This document shows positions 25,250-35,904 of a DNA stretch of 64,000 bases, piece after piece. This DNA comes from Nitratireductor indicus C115 (lineage in GTDB: Bacteria > Pseudomonadota > Alphaproteobacteria > Rhizobiales > Rhizobiaceae). Within the stretch, counting starts at the first letter, position 1; every line of letters starts with the position of its first letter. Below the pieces are notes generated by a model that worked only from the letters and a program-made list of their open reading frames with translations, ran no database searches and had not been told where the DNA came from. Location: the NCBI RefSeq assembly GCF_000300515.1, contig NZ_AMSI01000002.1, forward strand, positions 186,001 to 250,000. The letters run 5' to 3'. The position numbers and the translations under genes are program-made.

Positions 25250-26254
25250 TCAGGCCGCATCCAGCGAGGATGCCAAATCCACTTCGGCAAAGGCGGCGAG
25301 AAGCACTTCCGGCCCTGCATCCTTTCGCGTTGCATCGCTGGATAGAATTTGGCGATAACGCCGCGCTCCGGCAAAACCGTGGAAAAGACCGACCATATGC
25401 CGCGTGACATGCGAAAGCCTTCCGCCTTCGGCTATGTGGCGGCCCGCATAATCAGCCATGGTCCCGATCAGCCCGTCATAATCGATGGAGCGAGGCTCGC
25501 CCCCTTCCATAAGTGCATCGACGTCCCCAAGCAGAGCGGGCGTCTGGTACGCTGCTCGTCCCAGCATGACGCCATCCACCTGCTCCATATGATCGCGCGC
25601 CTCTGAAATCGTGCTGATGCCGCCATTGATACCGATAAAGCGATCAGGATTTTTCTGCTTGAGACGATAAACCCGGTCATAGTCGAGTGGCGGAATATCG
25701 CGATTTTCCTTCGGGCTCAGCCCCTGCAGCCATGCCTTTCGCGCATGAACCCACAAGGCGTCGGCCCCCGCCTTCCAGACGGCCTCGGCGAGCCCGTCGA
25801 GCGCCTCCTCCGGATCTTGGTCGTCCACGCCGATGCGGCATTTGACCGTCACCGGCAGATCAACACCTGTCTTCATGGCGGCAACCAGCGCGCCGACATG
25901 TTCCGGCATCTTCATAAGGCACGCCCCGAACGTGCCCGACTGAACGCGGTCGGAAGGGCAGCCCACATTCAGGTTGATTTCGTCATAACCATAATCGGCG
26001 CCGATAGCGGCTGCCTGTGCAAGCTTTGCCGGATCGGAGCCACCAAGCTGCAACACAACGGGATGTTCGCATTCATCGAACCCCAGAAGCCGTTGCCGGT
26101 CGCCATGGATTGCGGCATCGGCAACGATCATTTCCGTGTAAAGAACCGCCCGCTTCGACAATTGCCGATGGAAAAAACGGCAATGGCGATCCGTCCAGTC
26201 GATCATGGGAGCGACTGCGAAGGTCTTGCCTTTCGTATCTGGGCGCTTACGCAT
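25250..26254 (-). CDS. dusA: tRNA-dihydrouridine(20/20a) synthase
   Basis: A 334-residue FMN-dependent TIM-barrel enzyme reducing uridine to dihydrouridine in the tRNA D-loop. Signatures are FAVAPMIDWTDRHCRFF at the start, LQLGGSDP, EINLNVGCPSDRVQSG with the catalytic Cys in FGACLM, and INGGI and GVMLGRAAYQTP at the phosphate-binding end. GVMLGRAAY with Pro at the C-side favours the DusA subgroup over DusB/C. It is convergent with the HAD-like gene with eight bases between stops. Confidence 0.93.
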   Translation of the reverse strand: MRKRPDTKGKTFAVAPMIDWTDRHCRFFHRQLSKRAVLYTEMIVADAAIHGDRQRLLGFDECEHPVVLQLGGSDPAKLAQAAAIGADYGYDEINLNVGCPSDRVQSGTFGACLMKMPEHVGALVAAMKTGVDLPVTVKCRIGVDDQDPEEALDGLAEAVWKAGADALWVHARKAWLQGLSPKENRDIPPLDYDRVYRLKQKNPDRFIGINGGISTISEARDHMEQVDGVMLGRAAYQTPALLGDVDALMEGGEPRSIDYDGLIGTMADYAGRHIAEGGRLSHVTRHMVGLFHGFAGARRYRQILSSDATRKDAGPEVLLAAFAEVDLASSLDAA

Positions 26255-26344
26255 TCATGAATGCCGATGTTCCGATAGGCTGCAAAGGCCGGGTTTTGCC
26301 ATCACCGGCAGGCGCTTGCAACATGCTTGCCGGCCAACCTTGCC

Positions 26345-27583
26345 TCAGCCCGCCGCCGTAAGCCGCTCAAGAGCGGCCTTCATCGCCGCCGGCCCGGCCG
26401 CGATTTCCTCTTCGGTCGGGGAGAACCCGGCCGCAAGCATGCGGCGCGCAAGCATATGCTCACCCGGCCTGTTGACCGTCTCTACGGCCACGAGGCGTGC
26501 GCCGGAAAACAGGAATACCGCAAACGCGCCGCCGGCCTCGTCGCCTGTCACAACCTCACGATCGACATCGAAGGCAAGCCCGGCCATCTGCAGCTTGCGA
26601 TCCCCCTGATCCGACCAGAACCACGCCACGGCGTCGAATTCCGCGTGGTGTCCCGTCATGGCCTTGGCGGCGATGCGCGCCTGGTCCGTGGCGTTTTGAA
26701 CGGATTCCAGCCGGAGACGGCGACCGGACGCCTTGTGAGGGAACGAAACGCAATCACCGATGGCATAGATATCGGCCGCGCTTGTCCGACACGATGCATC
26801 GACGTGAATCCCGTTGTCACAGGTGAGCCCCGCTGCCTCGGCAAGCGCAGTGTCAGGCAAGGCACCGATGCCGACAAGCACGGCATCGCTTGCAATTTGT
26901 TCGCCCGTTTCCGTGACCACGGCGTTCACTCGACCGCCTGTTCCCACGATTTCTCCAATGCCGGTTCCCGTGAGCACCCTTATGCCGAGCCCTTCATGAT
27001 AGGAGCGCATGAAACCCGCCACACGCGGCGAAACCGCACGCCCGAGCAAACGATCCGCAGCCTCCACGACTGTTACCGTCTTGCCCGCCAGCGCCATTGT
27101 GGCCGCCACTTCGAGGCCGATGAAACCACCTCCGATCACCGTTACCGCCTGCGCTTCGGCGGTTCCCTCCCTCAGCCGGCGGGCATCGGCACAGTCGCGC
27201 AGGCTGAACACGCCCTGCAAGTCGCTTCCAGGCACGTTCAGAACGCGCGGACGCGCACCGGTCGCAATCAACAATCTTGTCCAGGAAAGTTCGGCTCCAC
27301 CGTCCAGCATGATCTTGCGATTCTGAACATCGACACCGCTGGCACTGATACCAAGGCGCAGTTCAATGTCCTGGTTTGCGTAAAATGCTTCCGCCTTCAA
27401 TATTTGCGGCTCGGCATCGGGCGCCTTGAGAAAGGCCTTCGACAATGGCGGTTTGTGATAGGGCAATTCAGGATCGGCCGAAATCAGTGTCAGCCTCCCC
27501 GTAAAACCCTCCTCACGAAGGCTCGCAGCCGCCTGAACACCGCCGTGACCGGCACCAATGATGATGATGTGTTCTTCCGCCAT
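26345..27583 (-). CDS. FAD-dependent ferredoxin/putidaredoxin-type reductase
   Basis: A 412-residue pyridine-nucleotide-disulfide oxidoreductase-fold protein. It has an FAD-binding GAGHGGVQAA near the N-terminus, an NAD-binding VIGGGFIGLEVAATMAL (about 145-161), the second FAD motif DIYAIGDCVSFP (about 270-281) and a C-terminal reductase domain (about 315-400). There is no redox-active CxxxxC, so it fits ferredoxin reductases (rhodocoxin or putidaredoxin reductase type) that pass electrons from NADH to a [2Fe-2S] ferredoxin. The start MAEEHIIIIG was chosen because GGCGGAG lies at a good distance; an upstream TTG at 27601 is weaker. No ferredoxin or P450 is adjacent. Confidence 0.85.
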   Translation of the reverse strand: MAEEHIIIIGAGHGGVQAAASLREEGFTGRLTLISADPELPYHKPPLSKAFLKAPDAEPQILKAEAFYANQDIELRLGISASGVDVQNRKIMLDGGAELSWTRLLIATGARPRVLNVPGSDLQGVFSLRDCADARRLREGTAEAQAVTVIGGGFIGLEVAATMALAGKTVTVVEAADRLLGRAVSPRVAGFMRSYHEGLGIRVLTGTGIGEIVGTGGRVNAVVTETGEQIASDAVLVGIGALPDTALAEAAGLTCDNGIHVDASCRTSAADIYAIGDCVSFPHKASGRRLRLESVQNATDQARIAAKAMTGHHAEFDAVAWFWSDQGDRKLQMAGLAFDVDREVVTGDEAGGAFAVFLFSGARLVAVETVNRPGEHMLARRMLAAGFSPTEEEIAAGPAAMKAALERLTAAG

Positions 27584-27601
27584 GTCGCTCCGCCTGTGCA
27601 A

Positions 27602-27969
27602 TCCGCAACGGAGATAGACGCAGCCCGCCTGCCCTACAAGCCCTGGTTGGTCCGAACGGCATCAGCTTTCCCGAATGCAATTATGCAAGGATTATAAAAA
27701 AGCCCTCCGGTGGGGCTAAACCGGAGGGCAATATGTGCGAAACCGCTAGAGCGCCATCCACCCATGGCACTAGATGCGATGTGCGCTGGCCCGCACAAAA
27801 ACCGTTTCAGCCATCTGACCGGTTCCTTACCGGCTGGAATGAAACAAGATAAGTACGACTTTCGTCAAATCCCAGGAATTCTTCAACCGAATTCTTCAAC
27901 CGAATTCTTTGATCATCATTGTTCCCATGGCCGCGAACGGCCATGGGGCGGTTTCAGAGAGACACCGGC
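27602..27969. other. 368-bp gap with terminator, hairpin and short tandem repeat
   Basis: Besides the terminator at 27695-27729, it holds a 10-bp perfect stem with loop cgaa (cccatggccg/cggccatggg, 27924-27947) right after the transporter stop, and 2.5 copies of a 13-base unit aattcttcaaccg (27877-27909). A 45-codon minus-strand ORF starting inside the hairpin was judged not convincing. Confidence 0.5.
27695..27729 (-). terminator. intrinsic terminator on the minus strand
   Basis: Stem gccctccgg/ccggagggc (27702-27710 and 27721-27729), followed on the minus strand by TTTTTT. It is oriented to end transcription coming from the OFA transporter gene, 240 bp downstream of its stop, and protects the reductase gene from read-through. 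Confidence 0.85.
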
Positions 27970-29622
27970 TCAGAACAGAGCAGCCGTCTTCTGCATCGTG
28001 ATCCAGATACCCCACAGGATAGGAATCCCGACGACGGCCCACGCTGCAAGCGCCTTCCCGTCGAAGCCGCCTTTGCCGATGCCGAAGGAGCCGGTGGGAA
28101 CGGAAGCATCGGTCGCACTTTTGGCCTGCAGCTTGGCGACTTCCTCATCCGACATATACCATTTCTCGGGCAGCGGCTTGACGAGCATGTTGCAGATCAA
28201 CCCGAGCAGAAGCATGCCTGCCAGAATATACATGGTGAAGTCGTAGACCTGTTCGCGCGGAATACCGGCGTTGAGCTGGGCCTCGCGGATATAGTTCACC
28301 ACCACAGGACCGATAATCCCTGCCGTCGCCCAGGCCGTCAGCAGCCGGCCATGAATAGCGCCCACGAACTGGGTTCCGAAAATATCCGCAAGATAGGCTG
28401 GGATGGTGGCAAATCCGCCGCCATACATGGACAAAATGATGCAGAACATCAGCACGAACAGAAGCTGGCTGCCCATATGCGCTGCCGACGGCGCCAATGC
28501 ATAGAGCACGATGCCGATCAGGAAGAACGCGTAATAGGTGTTCTTGCGGCCGATCTTGTCTGAAAGCGAGGCCCAGAAGAACCGGCCGCCGATATTGAAA
28601 AGCGACAACAGTCCGGCAAAACCTGCCGCAATGGCCGCGATTGCCGTTTTCTGCGAGGCGTCCAGTTGTCCGAAACTCAGTTCCGGCATGCCGATAAGGC
28701 GGCCGCCGAAAATCTCCTGAAGCATCGGCGAGGCCATGCCGATGACGCCGATGCCGGCCGAGACATTGAGGGTAAGCACCGCCCAGATCAACCAGAACTG
28801 CTTGGTCTTGTGTGCGTCGCGCAGATGAACGTGGCGCGCCGTGATCATCGACTTCGTGTTCTGGGCCGGTGGTGCCCAGCCATCCGGGCGCCAGCCTGCC
28901 GGCGGAATGCGATAGCCGAAAGCGCCGCCCATCATGAAGACGAAATATATGACCGCCATGACGAGGAAAGTCTGCCACACACCGACCGAATCGGCGGTCT
29001 TGAAGCTGTTCATCAGCATGTCCGCCAGCGGAGCGCCGATCATCGCACCGCCGCCAAAGCCCATGATGGCCATGCCCGTCGCCATGCCGCGTCGGTCGGG
29101 AAACCATTTGATGAGCGTCGATACGGGCGAGATATAGCCAAGACCGAGCCCGATGCCGCCAATCACGCCAGCGCCGAGCCACATCAGCCAGAGCTGATGG
29201 ATCATCACGCCGAGCGCTGCAATCGCGATGCCGCCGCACCAGCAGATCGCCGCCACAACCCCCGCCTTGCGCGGTCCCGCACGCTCCAGCCAGCCGCCCC
29301 AGATTGCGGCAGCCGAGCCGAGGAGCACGAAAAACAGCGTGTAAATCCAGCCGAGATCGGAAACGCGCCAGTCGCAACTCGTCGTGAACAGGGCCGAAAC
29401 GAGCGTCATATCCTGGCAGACCACCCGCTCGCTGACACCGACCGCCTGCGACAATGGCAGCCAGAAAACGCTGAACCCATAGGCCATGCCGATGCACAGA
29501 TGGATGGCAAGGGCCGCCGGCGGAACGAGCCAGCGATTGAACCCGGGACGTGCAATAATGCGCTCCCGGTCGAGAATTCCTCCGGCCGGTACGCCGGATA
29601 AAGCTTCACTTGCTGCGGACAT
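27970..29622 (-). CDS. OFA-family MFS transporter (oxalate/formate antiporter type)
   Basis: A 550-residue major facilitator with twelve predicted membrane spans. The OFA family is recognised by IHLCIGMAYGFSVFWLPLSQ in span 1, GGWLERAGPRKAG between spans 2 and 3, GGIGLGLGYISPVSTLIKWFPDRRGMATG in spans 4-5, and NIGGRFFWASLSDKIGRKNTY in the second half. A Cys-containing extracytoplasmic loop (TTSCDW) after span 1 is typical of the longer OFA members. The substrate is probably a small carboxylate (oxalate, formate, lactate or similar); no oxalate-degrading gene is nearby. Expression is probably under the sigma-54 promoter and tandem palindromes upstream and the adjacent kinase/regulator pair. 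Confidence 0.88.
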   Translation of the reverse strand: MSAASEALSGVPAGGILDRERIIARPGFNRWLVPPAALAIHLCIGMAYGFSVFWLPLSQAVGVSERVVCQDMTLVSALFTTSCDWRVSDLGWIYTLFFVLLGSAAAIWGGWLERAGPRKAGVVAAICWCGGIAIAALGVMIHQLWLMWLGAGVIGGIGLGLGYISPVSTLIKWFPDRRGMATGMAIMGFGGGAMIGAPLADMLMNSFKTADSVGVWQTFLVMAVIYFVFMMGGAFGYRIPPAGWRPDGWAPPAQNTKSMITARHVHLRDAHKTKQFWLIWAVLTLNVSAGIGVIGMASPMLQEIFGGRLIGMPELSFGQLDASQKTAIAAIAAGFAGLLSLFNIGGRFFWASLSDKIGRKNTYYAFFLIGIVLYALAPSAAHMGSQLLFVLMFCIILSMYGGGFATIPAYLADIFGTQFVGAIHGRLLTAWATAGIIGPVVVNYIREAQLNAGIPREQVYDFTMYILAGMLLLGLICNMLVKPLPEKWYMSDEEVAKLQAKSATDASVPTGSFGIGKGGFDGKALAAWAVVGIPILWGIWITMQKTAALF

Positions 29623-29788
29623 GAATTTCCTCCTCCTTCCGCCACACCCCCGTGGCGGCCGTCCAGCTGGTTAAGTGATCAGGGGCAGCGGGCTTTCAGC
29701 GGCTTCCTCCAGCCGCGTCCGACGCCTTCAGGCGTGCCGTCAACCCGCAAGAATGATGGTCCTCCTCTTGCATTGCGCATTGTTCCAA

Positions 29789-29803
29789 GCAATGCGCATG
29801 CCA
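29789..29803 (-). promoter_or_regulatory. sigma-54 (-24/-12) promoter of the OFA transporter
   Basis: On the minus strand the sequence is TGGCATGCGCATTGC, which matches TGGCAY-N5-TTGC with the essential GG and GC ten bases apart. It lies about 165 bp upstream of the transporter start. A 9-bp inverted repeat tgcgcattg/caatgcgca overlaps the -12 side. Nearby are two activator-type palindromes and an NtrC-family activator gene. Confidence 0.8.
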
Positions 29804-29855
29804 AGATCGCGGACCAACGATTTCAATTGCTTATCGGATGAGAGCAAGCGGCTAT

Positions 29856-29868
29856 GGACATTTTGTCC
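29856..29868 (-). promoter_or_regulatory. upstream activator site 1, GGACA-N3-TGTCC
   Basis: Perfect 5-bp-arm palindrome ggaca-ttt-tgtcc centred at 29862, about 60 bp upstream of the -24 element. The spacing is right for an NtrC-type enhancer. Confidence 0.72.
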
Positions 29869-29877
29869 GAAGGCAGA

Positions 29878-29890
29878 GGACAAAATGTCC
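29878..29890 (-). promoter_or_regulatory. upstream activator site 2, GGACA-N3-TGTCC
   Basis: Perfect palindrome ggaca-aaa-tgtcc centred at 29884, 22 bp (two helical turns) from site 1. It lies just after the stop of the kinase gene. The paired same-face arrangement is typical of NtrC/DctD-class activators. Confidence 0.72.
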
Positions 29891-29903
29891 CCGCGAACCT
29901 GTC

Positions 29904-31911
29904 TCAGCTTGCTTCCGGCAACCAGACGGAAAACACCGTGCCCTTTCCTGGTTCGCTGACGGCGGAAATCTTGCCGCCTTGCCGGCTGATCAGTGTCTGG
30001 CTGATGGAGAGGCCGAGGCCTGTTCCTTCCCGCCGCTTCGTGGTGAAGAAGGGATCGAACACCTTGGCAAGAAGGTCTGGGCTCATCCCCACGCCGGTAT
30101 CGGCCACTTCGAGCAGAAGCCCTGCCCGCTCATCCCGGTCGCTGTCGCTCGTCTTGAGCGTGAGCGTTCCCCCGTCGGGCATGGCATGAACCGCATTGAC
30201 GATGAGGTTCACCAGCACCTGCTGCAGTTCCGTCCGGTTCATGAGCACCAGCCGCTCCGCCCGGTCGTCGCGCTCGACGGCAATGCCCGTCTTGTTGAGA
30301 AGATGCTGCACCAGCGGAAGCGTGTCCGAAATGACCTGCGCGGGTGCGTGCCGTTCGACGAACCCCGCATATTCCTCAGGCTTGGCAAATTGCAGAAGCT
30401 TGGTGACGATCTGGCTGATGCGGTGGATCTGCTCGTCCAGTAATCGGAACTCGGTCTTCGCATCATCGGCGCGTTCGCCCATTACCTGCCGGACAACTTC
30501 CAGATTGCCTTGCATGACGGCTATGGGATTGTTGATTTCATGCGCCACGCCGGCGGTAATTTCACCAATTGCCGCCAGTTTTTCCGACATGATCAATTGC
30601 TTGGTCGTCGCTTCGAGTTGCCGATTGGCAAGCTTCAGCTCCCGCGTCCGCTCTTCGACGCGCGTGTTGAGATCTTCGTTCCAGGCACGCAATTGGCGGT
30701 CGCGCTCCTGCAGGAGCTCCAGGAGATGGTCGAGATGTTGCGCGACACGGCCGATCTCGTCATCCACTCCCAGAATTCCCGTCCGCGCGCCAAGGTCCCC
30801 CCCTTCCACCTGGGAGATCGTGCCTGCCATGCGTTCGAGCGGCTGAAAGATGGAGCGTGCCCAGCGCAGGAAAATCGGAACACTGAGCGCGGTTATGGCG
30901 AGGAAAGCTGCCGCGATGGTCAAAAGCGTCGTGTATTTGGCCTGCGTGAACGGAGCTTCAAGGAAACCCACGTAAAGCATCCCCACCCGCTGCCCCGTAC
31001 TGTCGCTGATCGGCTCATAGGCTGAGATGTACCAGTCGTTGACGACAAAGGCACTGTCGAGCCAGACGCGACCTTCACCCAGTACAGCAGACCGCACCGC
31101 CGCCGAAACCCGTGTTCCAAGCGCACGCCGTCCTTCGAAGAGGCGCACATTGGTGCTGATGCGCACATCCTCCAGAAAAAGGGTTGCCGTCCCCTGGCTG
31201 CCTTCGGGCAGACTCGCCTCCCGGTAGACCAGATCGTTGATCGTATCGATGAACACGAGGTTCCGGTTCAGGAGAATACCCCCAACCAGTGCCGCCGAAC
31301 GCCCATCCGCAAGCTGAACGGGGCTTGCCGAATGCACCACCATGCCACGCGTTTCCGTGTTCCTGTCGGTTGGAACCGCATTCGTGGTGGGCACAAGCTC
31401 GAGCTCGGCACGGCCTGCGATATCGGGAGAGATCGCTTCAAGATCCGTACCCGAAAAGATGTCGACCCCGGTGGACGCCTCGCCCTCCAGGGCGTGAACG
31501 ACGATGGGCCAATCCTGCCTCGGATTGCCCGCAGGTGCCGGAGCGGCAGCCTGCAGGGTCCCCTCCGCCGTCACCAGATAGAGAAAATCGAGTTCCAGCC
31601 GCGCCCTGTTTTCCTCCAGAACGGCAGACAGGACCTGCGGCTGGCCAACCACGTCCCTGAAACGCGCCGACTGGCCGAGCGCCACCAGTTGTTCGCCCGT
31701 GTTCTCCAGAATCCTGGCAAAATACTGATGCGCAATCGTGAGGTCGCCATTGACCTTCGAAGTCAGTGCGGCATCGAACTTGGCGTTCCAGCGATAGACC
31801 GCCATCCCCAGAAGCAACGGCAGAATGACAAGCGTGGGCAACAGCGCGATTGCCAGAAGGCGGAACCGGACAGAACGGCCCTGTCCCCGGCCCGATGCAT
31901 GAACAGGCCCA

Positions 31912-31919
<8 letters not shown>
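29904..31919 (-). CDS. periplasmic-sensing histidine kinase, DctB/NtrB-like
   Basis: A 671-residue sensor kinase starting MSDGPVHASGRGQG. Two membrane spans (about 20-42 and 315-335) enclose a large periplasmic region with Cache-like features, then HAMP (about 340-390) and a coiled coil. The H box is EITAGVAHEINNPIAVMQGN (His in AHEINNP), the class that pairs with sigma-54 activators. The ATP domain has NLIVNAVHAMPDGG, DTGVGMSPD, FDPFFTTKRREGTGLGL. The start codon overlaps the regulator stop (ATGTCTGA, 31912-31919), so the two are translationally coupled. It probably senses the substrate of the downstream OFA transporter. Confidence 0.88.
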
Positions 31920-33306
<1,387 letters not shown>

Positions 33307-33409
33307 TTCTTCCCGCATCCTCCCATGCCTTGCCGCATGATTAGCCAAGGATGCGGCGAAAGCAATTCCGCATGGGGAAAGCAATTTTTCAGGCCGAATA
33401 GGAAGACGC

Positions 33410-34492
33410 TCAATCGTCCTTGCCGGCCTGAAAGGATTTGCGCCATTGGTCAAGAAACGCCTTGCGCTTGGCTTGATCGAGACCGACGAGCAGGGCCGGA
33501 GACAAGGCTATGGGCCTGAAGGCGGCTGCACCCGTGACGCCACCCGAAACGGCATCGGCCCGCGCCAGCATTTCCGGTCCGTTGCGCGAGGAATAGAGCT
33601 TGGAATCGCCTGAAAGTATGCGTTGGCCGGTATCCGACAGCGCAAGTGCAATCAGCGCATTGGCAGCCCGGACATTATGCGCATCGCGCGACACATAGGC
33701 CGCCCGCGACAGTGCCAGCGTGTAGTCCGAGGGAAAAATGATGCCGATCCGGGGATCGGCTGCCTGCCGCGCAAGCGCATAGGAGCCAAGGACATTGTAG
33801 CCCAGCACCAGGCGCCCCGAGGCCACGCCGTCGATAACGTCCGAGCTGCAGCAGAATAGCTGGGCCCGATTTTGCCCCAGGCTCTCCAGAAGACGCCCCC
33901 AGGTCGAGGCCTGTGCTGCATCTTCGAAGGCGAAGATGTAACCGACGCCCGAATCCTCGATGTCATAGGTGCCGATCCGCCCCCTGAAACGCTCGGTCTG
34001 GCGCAGGAGATCGACAAGTTCGAAACGATTGCGCGGCACATCGGCCGGGTTCAACCCCTGGCGGTCATAAACGATCACGGCCGGTTCGAAGGTGAGCCCG
34101 ACCAGCTCATTGCGCCAGGAAGCCCAATCCGGAAGGTCTGCAGGCAAGGAAAAACGGAACGGCTGCGAGCAACCGTCATTCACAAGTCTGACCTGCTCGG
34201 GGATTGCAGACGAGATCACGGTGTCGGCGAAGAAGGTCCCTTTCGTGCATGCTTCAGCGGCGGCCGCATAAAGGTCAAGGCTCGTCATCTGGCGATAGAC
34301 GACTTCCGTCGACGGATTGGCCGTTTGGAAAGCCTTGATCAGCCCCTCGATGAAATCGATATCCGTAACGCTGCCGATCACAAGCGTCTCGGCCTTGCTT
34401 CCACGAGCCGGAAAAACCGTGTCTTCAGCGAAGCTTGGGGCCGCAAGCGACAGTGAAAGGAAGACTCCAGCAAGGAAGATCAAGCGATTCAT
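33410..34492 (-). CDS. periplasmic ABC-type substrate-binding protein, sensory partner of TctE-like kinase
   Basis: A 360-residue extracellular solute-binding protein (iron/AfuA- or PgtC-like fold group) with a clear signal peptide MNRLIFLAGVFLSLSLAAPSFAED. The mature part begins with VIGSVTDIDFIEGLIKAFQT and contains two adjacent cysteines (LFCCSSD). No ABC permease or ATPase is nearby. The gene follows the kinase with a four-base ATGA overlap, so it probably acts as a periplasmic sensor component presenting ligand to the kinase, as PgtC does in phosphoglycerate sensing. That role is inferred from context. Confidence 0.78.
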   Translation of the reverse strand: MNRLIFLAGVFLSLSLAAPSFAEDTVFPARGSKAETLVIGSVTDIDFIEGLIKAFQTANPSTEVVYRQMTSLDLYAAAAEACTKGTFFADTVISSAIPEQVRLVNDGCSQPFRFSLPADLPDWASWRNELVGLTFEPAVIVYDRQGLNPADVPRNRFELVDLLRQTERFRGRIGTYDIEDSGVGYIFAFEDAAQASTWGRLLESLGQNRAQLFCCSSDVIDGVASGRLVLGYNVLGSYALARQAADPRIGIIFPSDYTLALSRAAYVSRDAHNVRAANALIALALSDTGQRILSGDSKLYSSRNGPEMLARADAVSGGVTGAAAFRPIALSPALLVGLDQAKRKAFLDQWRKSFQAGKDD

Positions 34493-35904
34493 TCTTCTTC
34501 GCTTTCTGGTTTCAGTGCCGGCAGATCAAGTCCAATGGCAAAATGACCGTCGGCGCGCTCGATGCGGATGCGACCCTGGTGAAACTCCGCAACCTCCCGC
34601 ACGATCGCCAACCCCAGTCCGGCGCTTTCTGGCTTGTTTGGATTGATGGCAAAGCGCTGGCCGATGTCAGACGCATCGGCGATGGGAAGCCCGCTGCCGC
34701 GGTCGTTCACCCAGACGCAGGCACGGCCCTGCGGTTCGCTGCGCACCGTCAATCCCACTGGCGCCTTGCCATGCGCGACAGCATTGTTGAGAAGGTTCTT
34801 GATCGCTTCACGAAGGCTGAAGGCATCGCCGGCAACCGCAACGGGTTCCTCGGCCAGATCGAGCTTGACCCGCATGCGCCCAGTGCCAGCGATCTGCCCG
34901 AACTCCCGCTCCGCATCGATGGCTACGCGGCGCAGATCGAGCCGCTCCAGCGGCGCCGTATCGGCCCGATGCGTCACGAGGGCATGGCTCAACAACTGAT
35001 CGGTAAGGCGATTCAACCCGATGGCACGGCTGCGGATTCGCCGGTGCAATGCCTTGAGCCGCTCAGGATCGTCCTCCTCCAGCGCAAGTTCGCTATGCGC
35101 ACGCAGCGCTGTGATCGAAGTGCGAATCTGGTGCGCGGAGTCTGCGACATAGTCCTGCATTGCCCGCACCCTCCGGTCGAGCCGGCCCATGAAGCGGTTT
35201 ATGGCTGCGACCAGGGCAGAGACTTCATCCGGCGCGCGCATGGAAAACGGAGACAAATCAAGGGGATCGCGCTCAAGGATCGCGTTCTGGATACGCTCCA
35301 GAGGGCGCATTGCGTAGCGCATGGCAATGAGGGCGAGCACCAGAATGGCTAGCCCCGCCCCAGCTATGACGGTCACCGCCTGTGTGGCGACGCTGCGCGC
35401 CAGCTGATCCCGGCTGCCCATCGTGTGAGCCACCACCACGTAGATGTCGCCGGTCACCGCCCGTTCCGACAGATGACGCGGCATGACGAGCGCCCGCACC
35501 ATTTCGCCCCCGAACGCGGTTTCATAGGCAAGGCCGGACGCCGGGATGGAACGTCCCTCGGCAGGCAGGGGAAAGTTGTCATAGCCCGTCAGTGTCTCCC
35601 CGCCCGGGCGCGCGACGCGGTAGAAGACACGCTCATTTTCCGCGAGCGAAAGCAGTTCGAAGGCCGAGACGGGGATATCGACGCGGATCTCGCCTTCCAC
35701 CACGAAAATGCGTTCCGCGATCTGAAGCGCCGCCCCTTGCAGAAGCCGGTCGAAGGCTTCGTTGGCAGCGCGCCGGCCATAACCATAAGCCGCGAAGATC
35801 GTTGCAGCCACCGCCAGCGTCAGTACGAGCGTGAGTGCAATCGCCAGACGGTAGGTGACCGAAAGGCCACGATTGGGAAGCACGCCTTCGGTCCGGACCT
35901 GCAT
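34489..35904 (-). CDS. TctE-like sensor histidine kinase
   Basis: A 471-residue kinase. Two membrane spans (about 17-38 and 165-185) enclose a 2CSK_N-type periplasmic domain of about 125 residues. HAMP and the H box YVADSAHQIRTSITALRAH follow. His is present, but the Pro of the usual HQLRTP is replaced by Ser. ATP-binding motifs are NLLNNAVAHG, NDRGSGLP and ESAGLGLAIVREV. The gene overlaps the regulator stop by one base and the binding-protein start by four bases. By analogy with TctDE and BctDE it should control the divergent tctCBA operon. Confidence 0.87.
   Translation of the reverse strand: MQVRTEGVLPNRGLSVTYRLAIALTLVLTLAVAATIFAAYGYGRRAANEAFDRLLQGAALQIAERIFVVEGEIRVDIPVSAFELLSLAENERVFYRVARPGGETLTGYDNFPLPAEGRSIPASGLAYETAFGGEMVRALVMPRHLSERAVTGDIYVVVAHTMGSRDQLARSVATQAVTVIAGAGLAILVLALIAMRYAMRPLERIQNAILERDPLDLSPFSMRAPDEVSALVAAINRFMGRLDRRVRAMQDYVADSAHQIRTSITALRAHSELALEEDDPERLKALHRRIRSRAIGLNRLTDQLLSHALVTHRADTAPLERLDLRRVAIDAEREFGQIAGTGRMRVKLDLAEEPVAVAGDAFSLREAIKNLLNNAVAHGKAPVGLTVRSEPQGRACVWVNDRGSGLPIADASDIGQRFAINPNKPESAGLGLAIVREVAEFHQGRIRIERADGHFAIGLDLPALKPESEEE

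Noticed and set aside
27800-27945. A 45-codon minus-strand ORF (start MAVRGHGNND) after the OFA transporter
   Set aside because: It begins inside a hairpin, contains the 13-base tandem repeat and has no family-like or membrane features.
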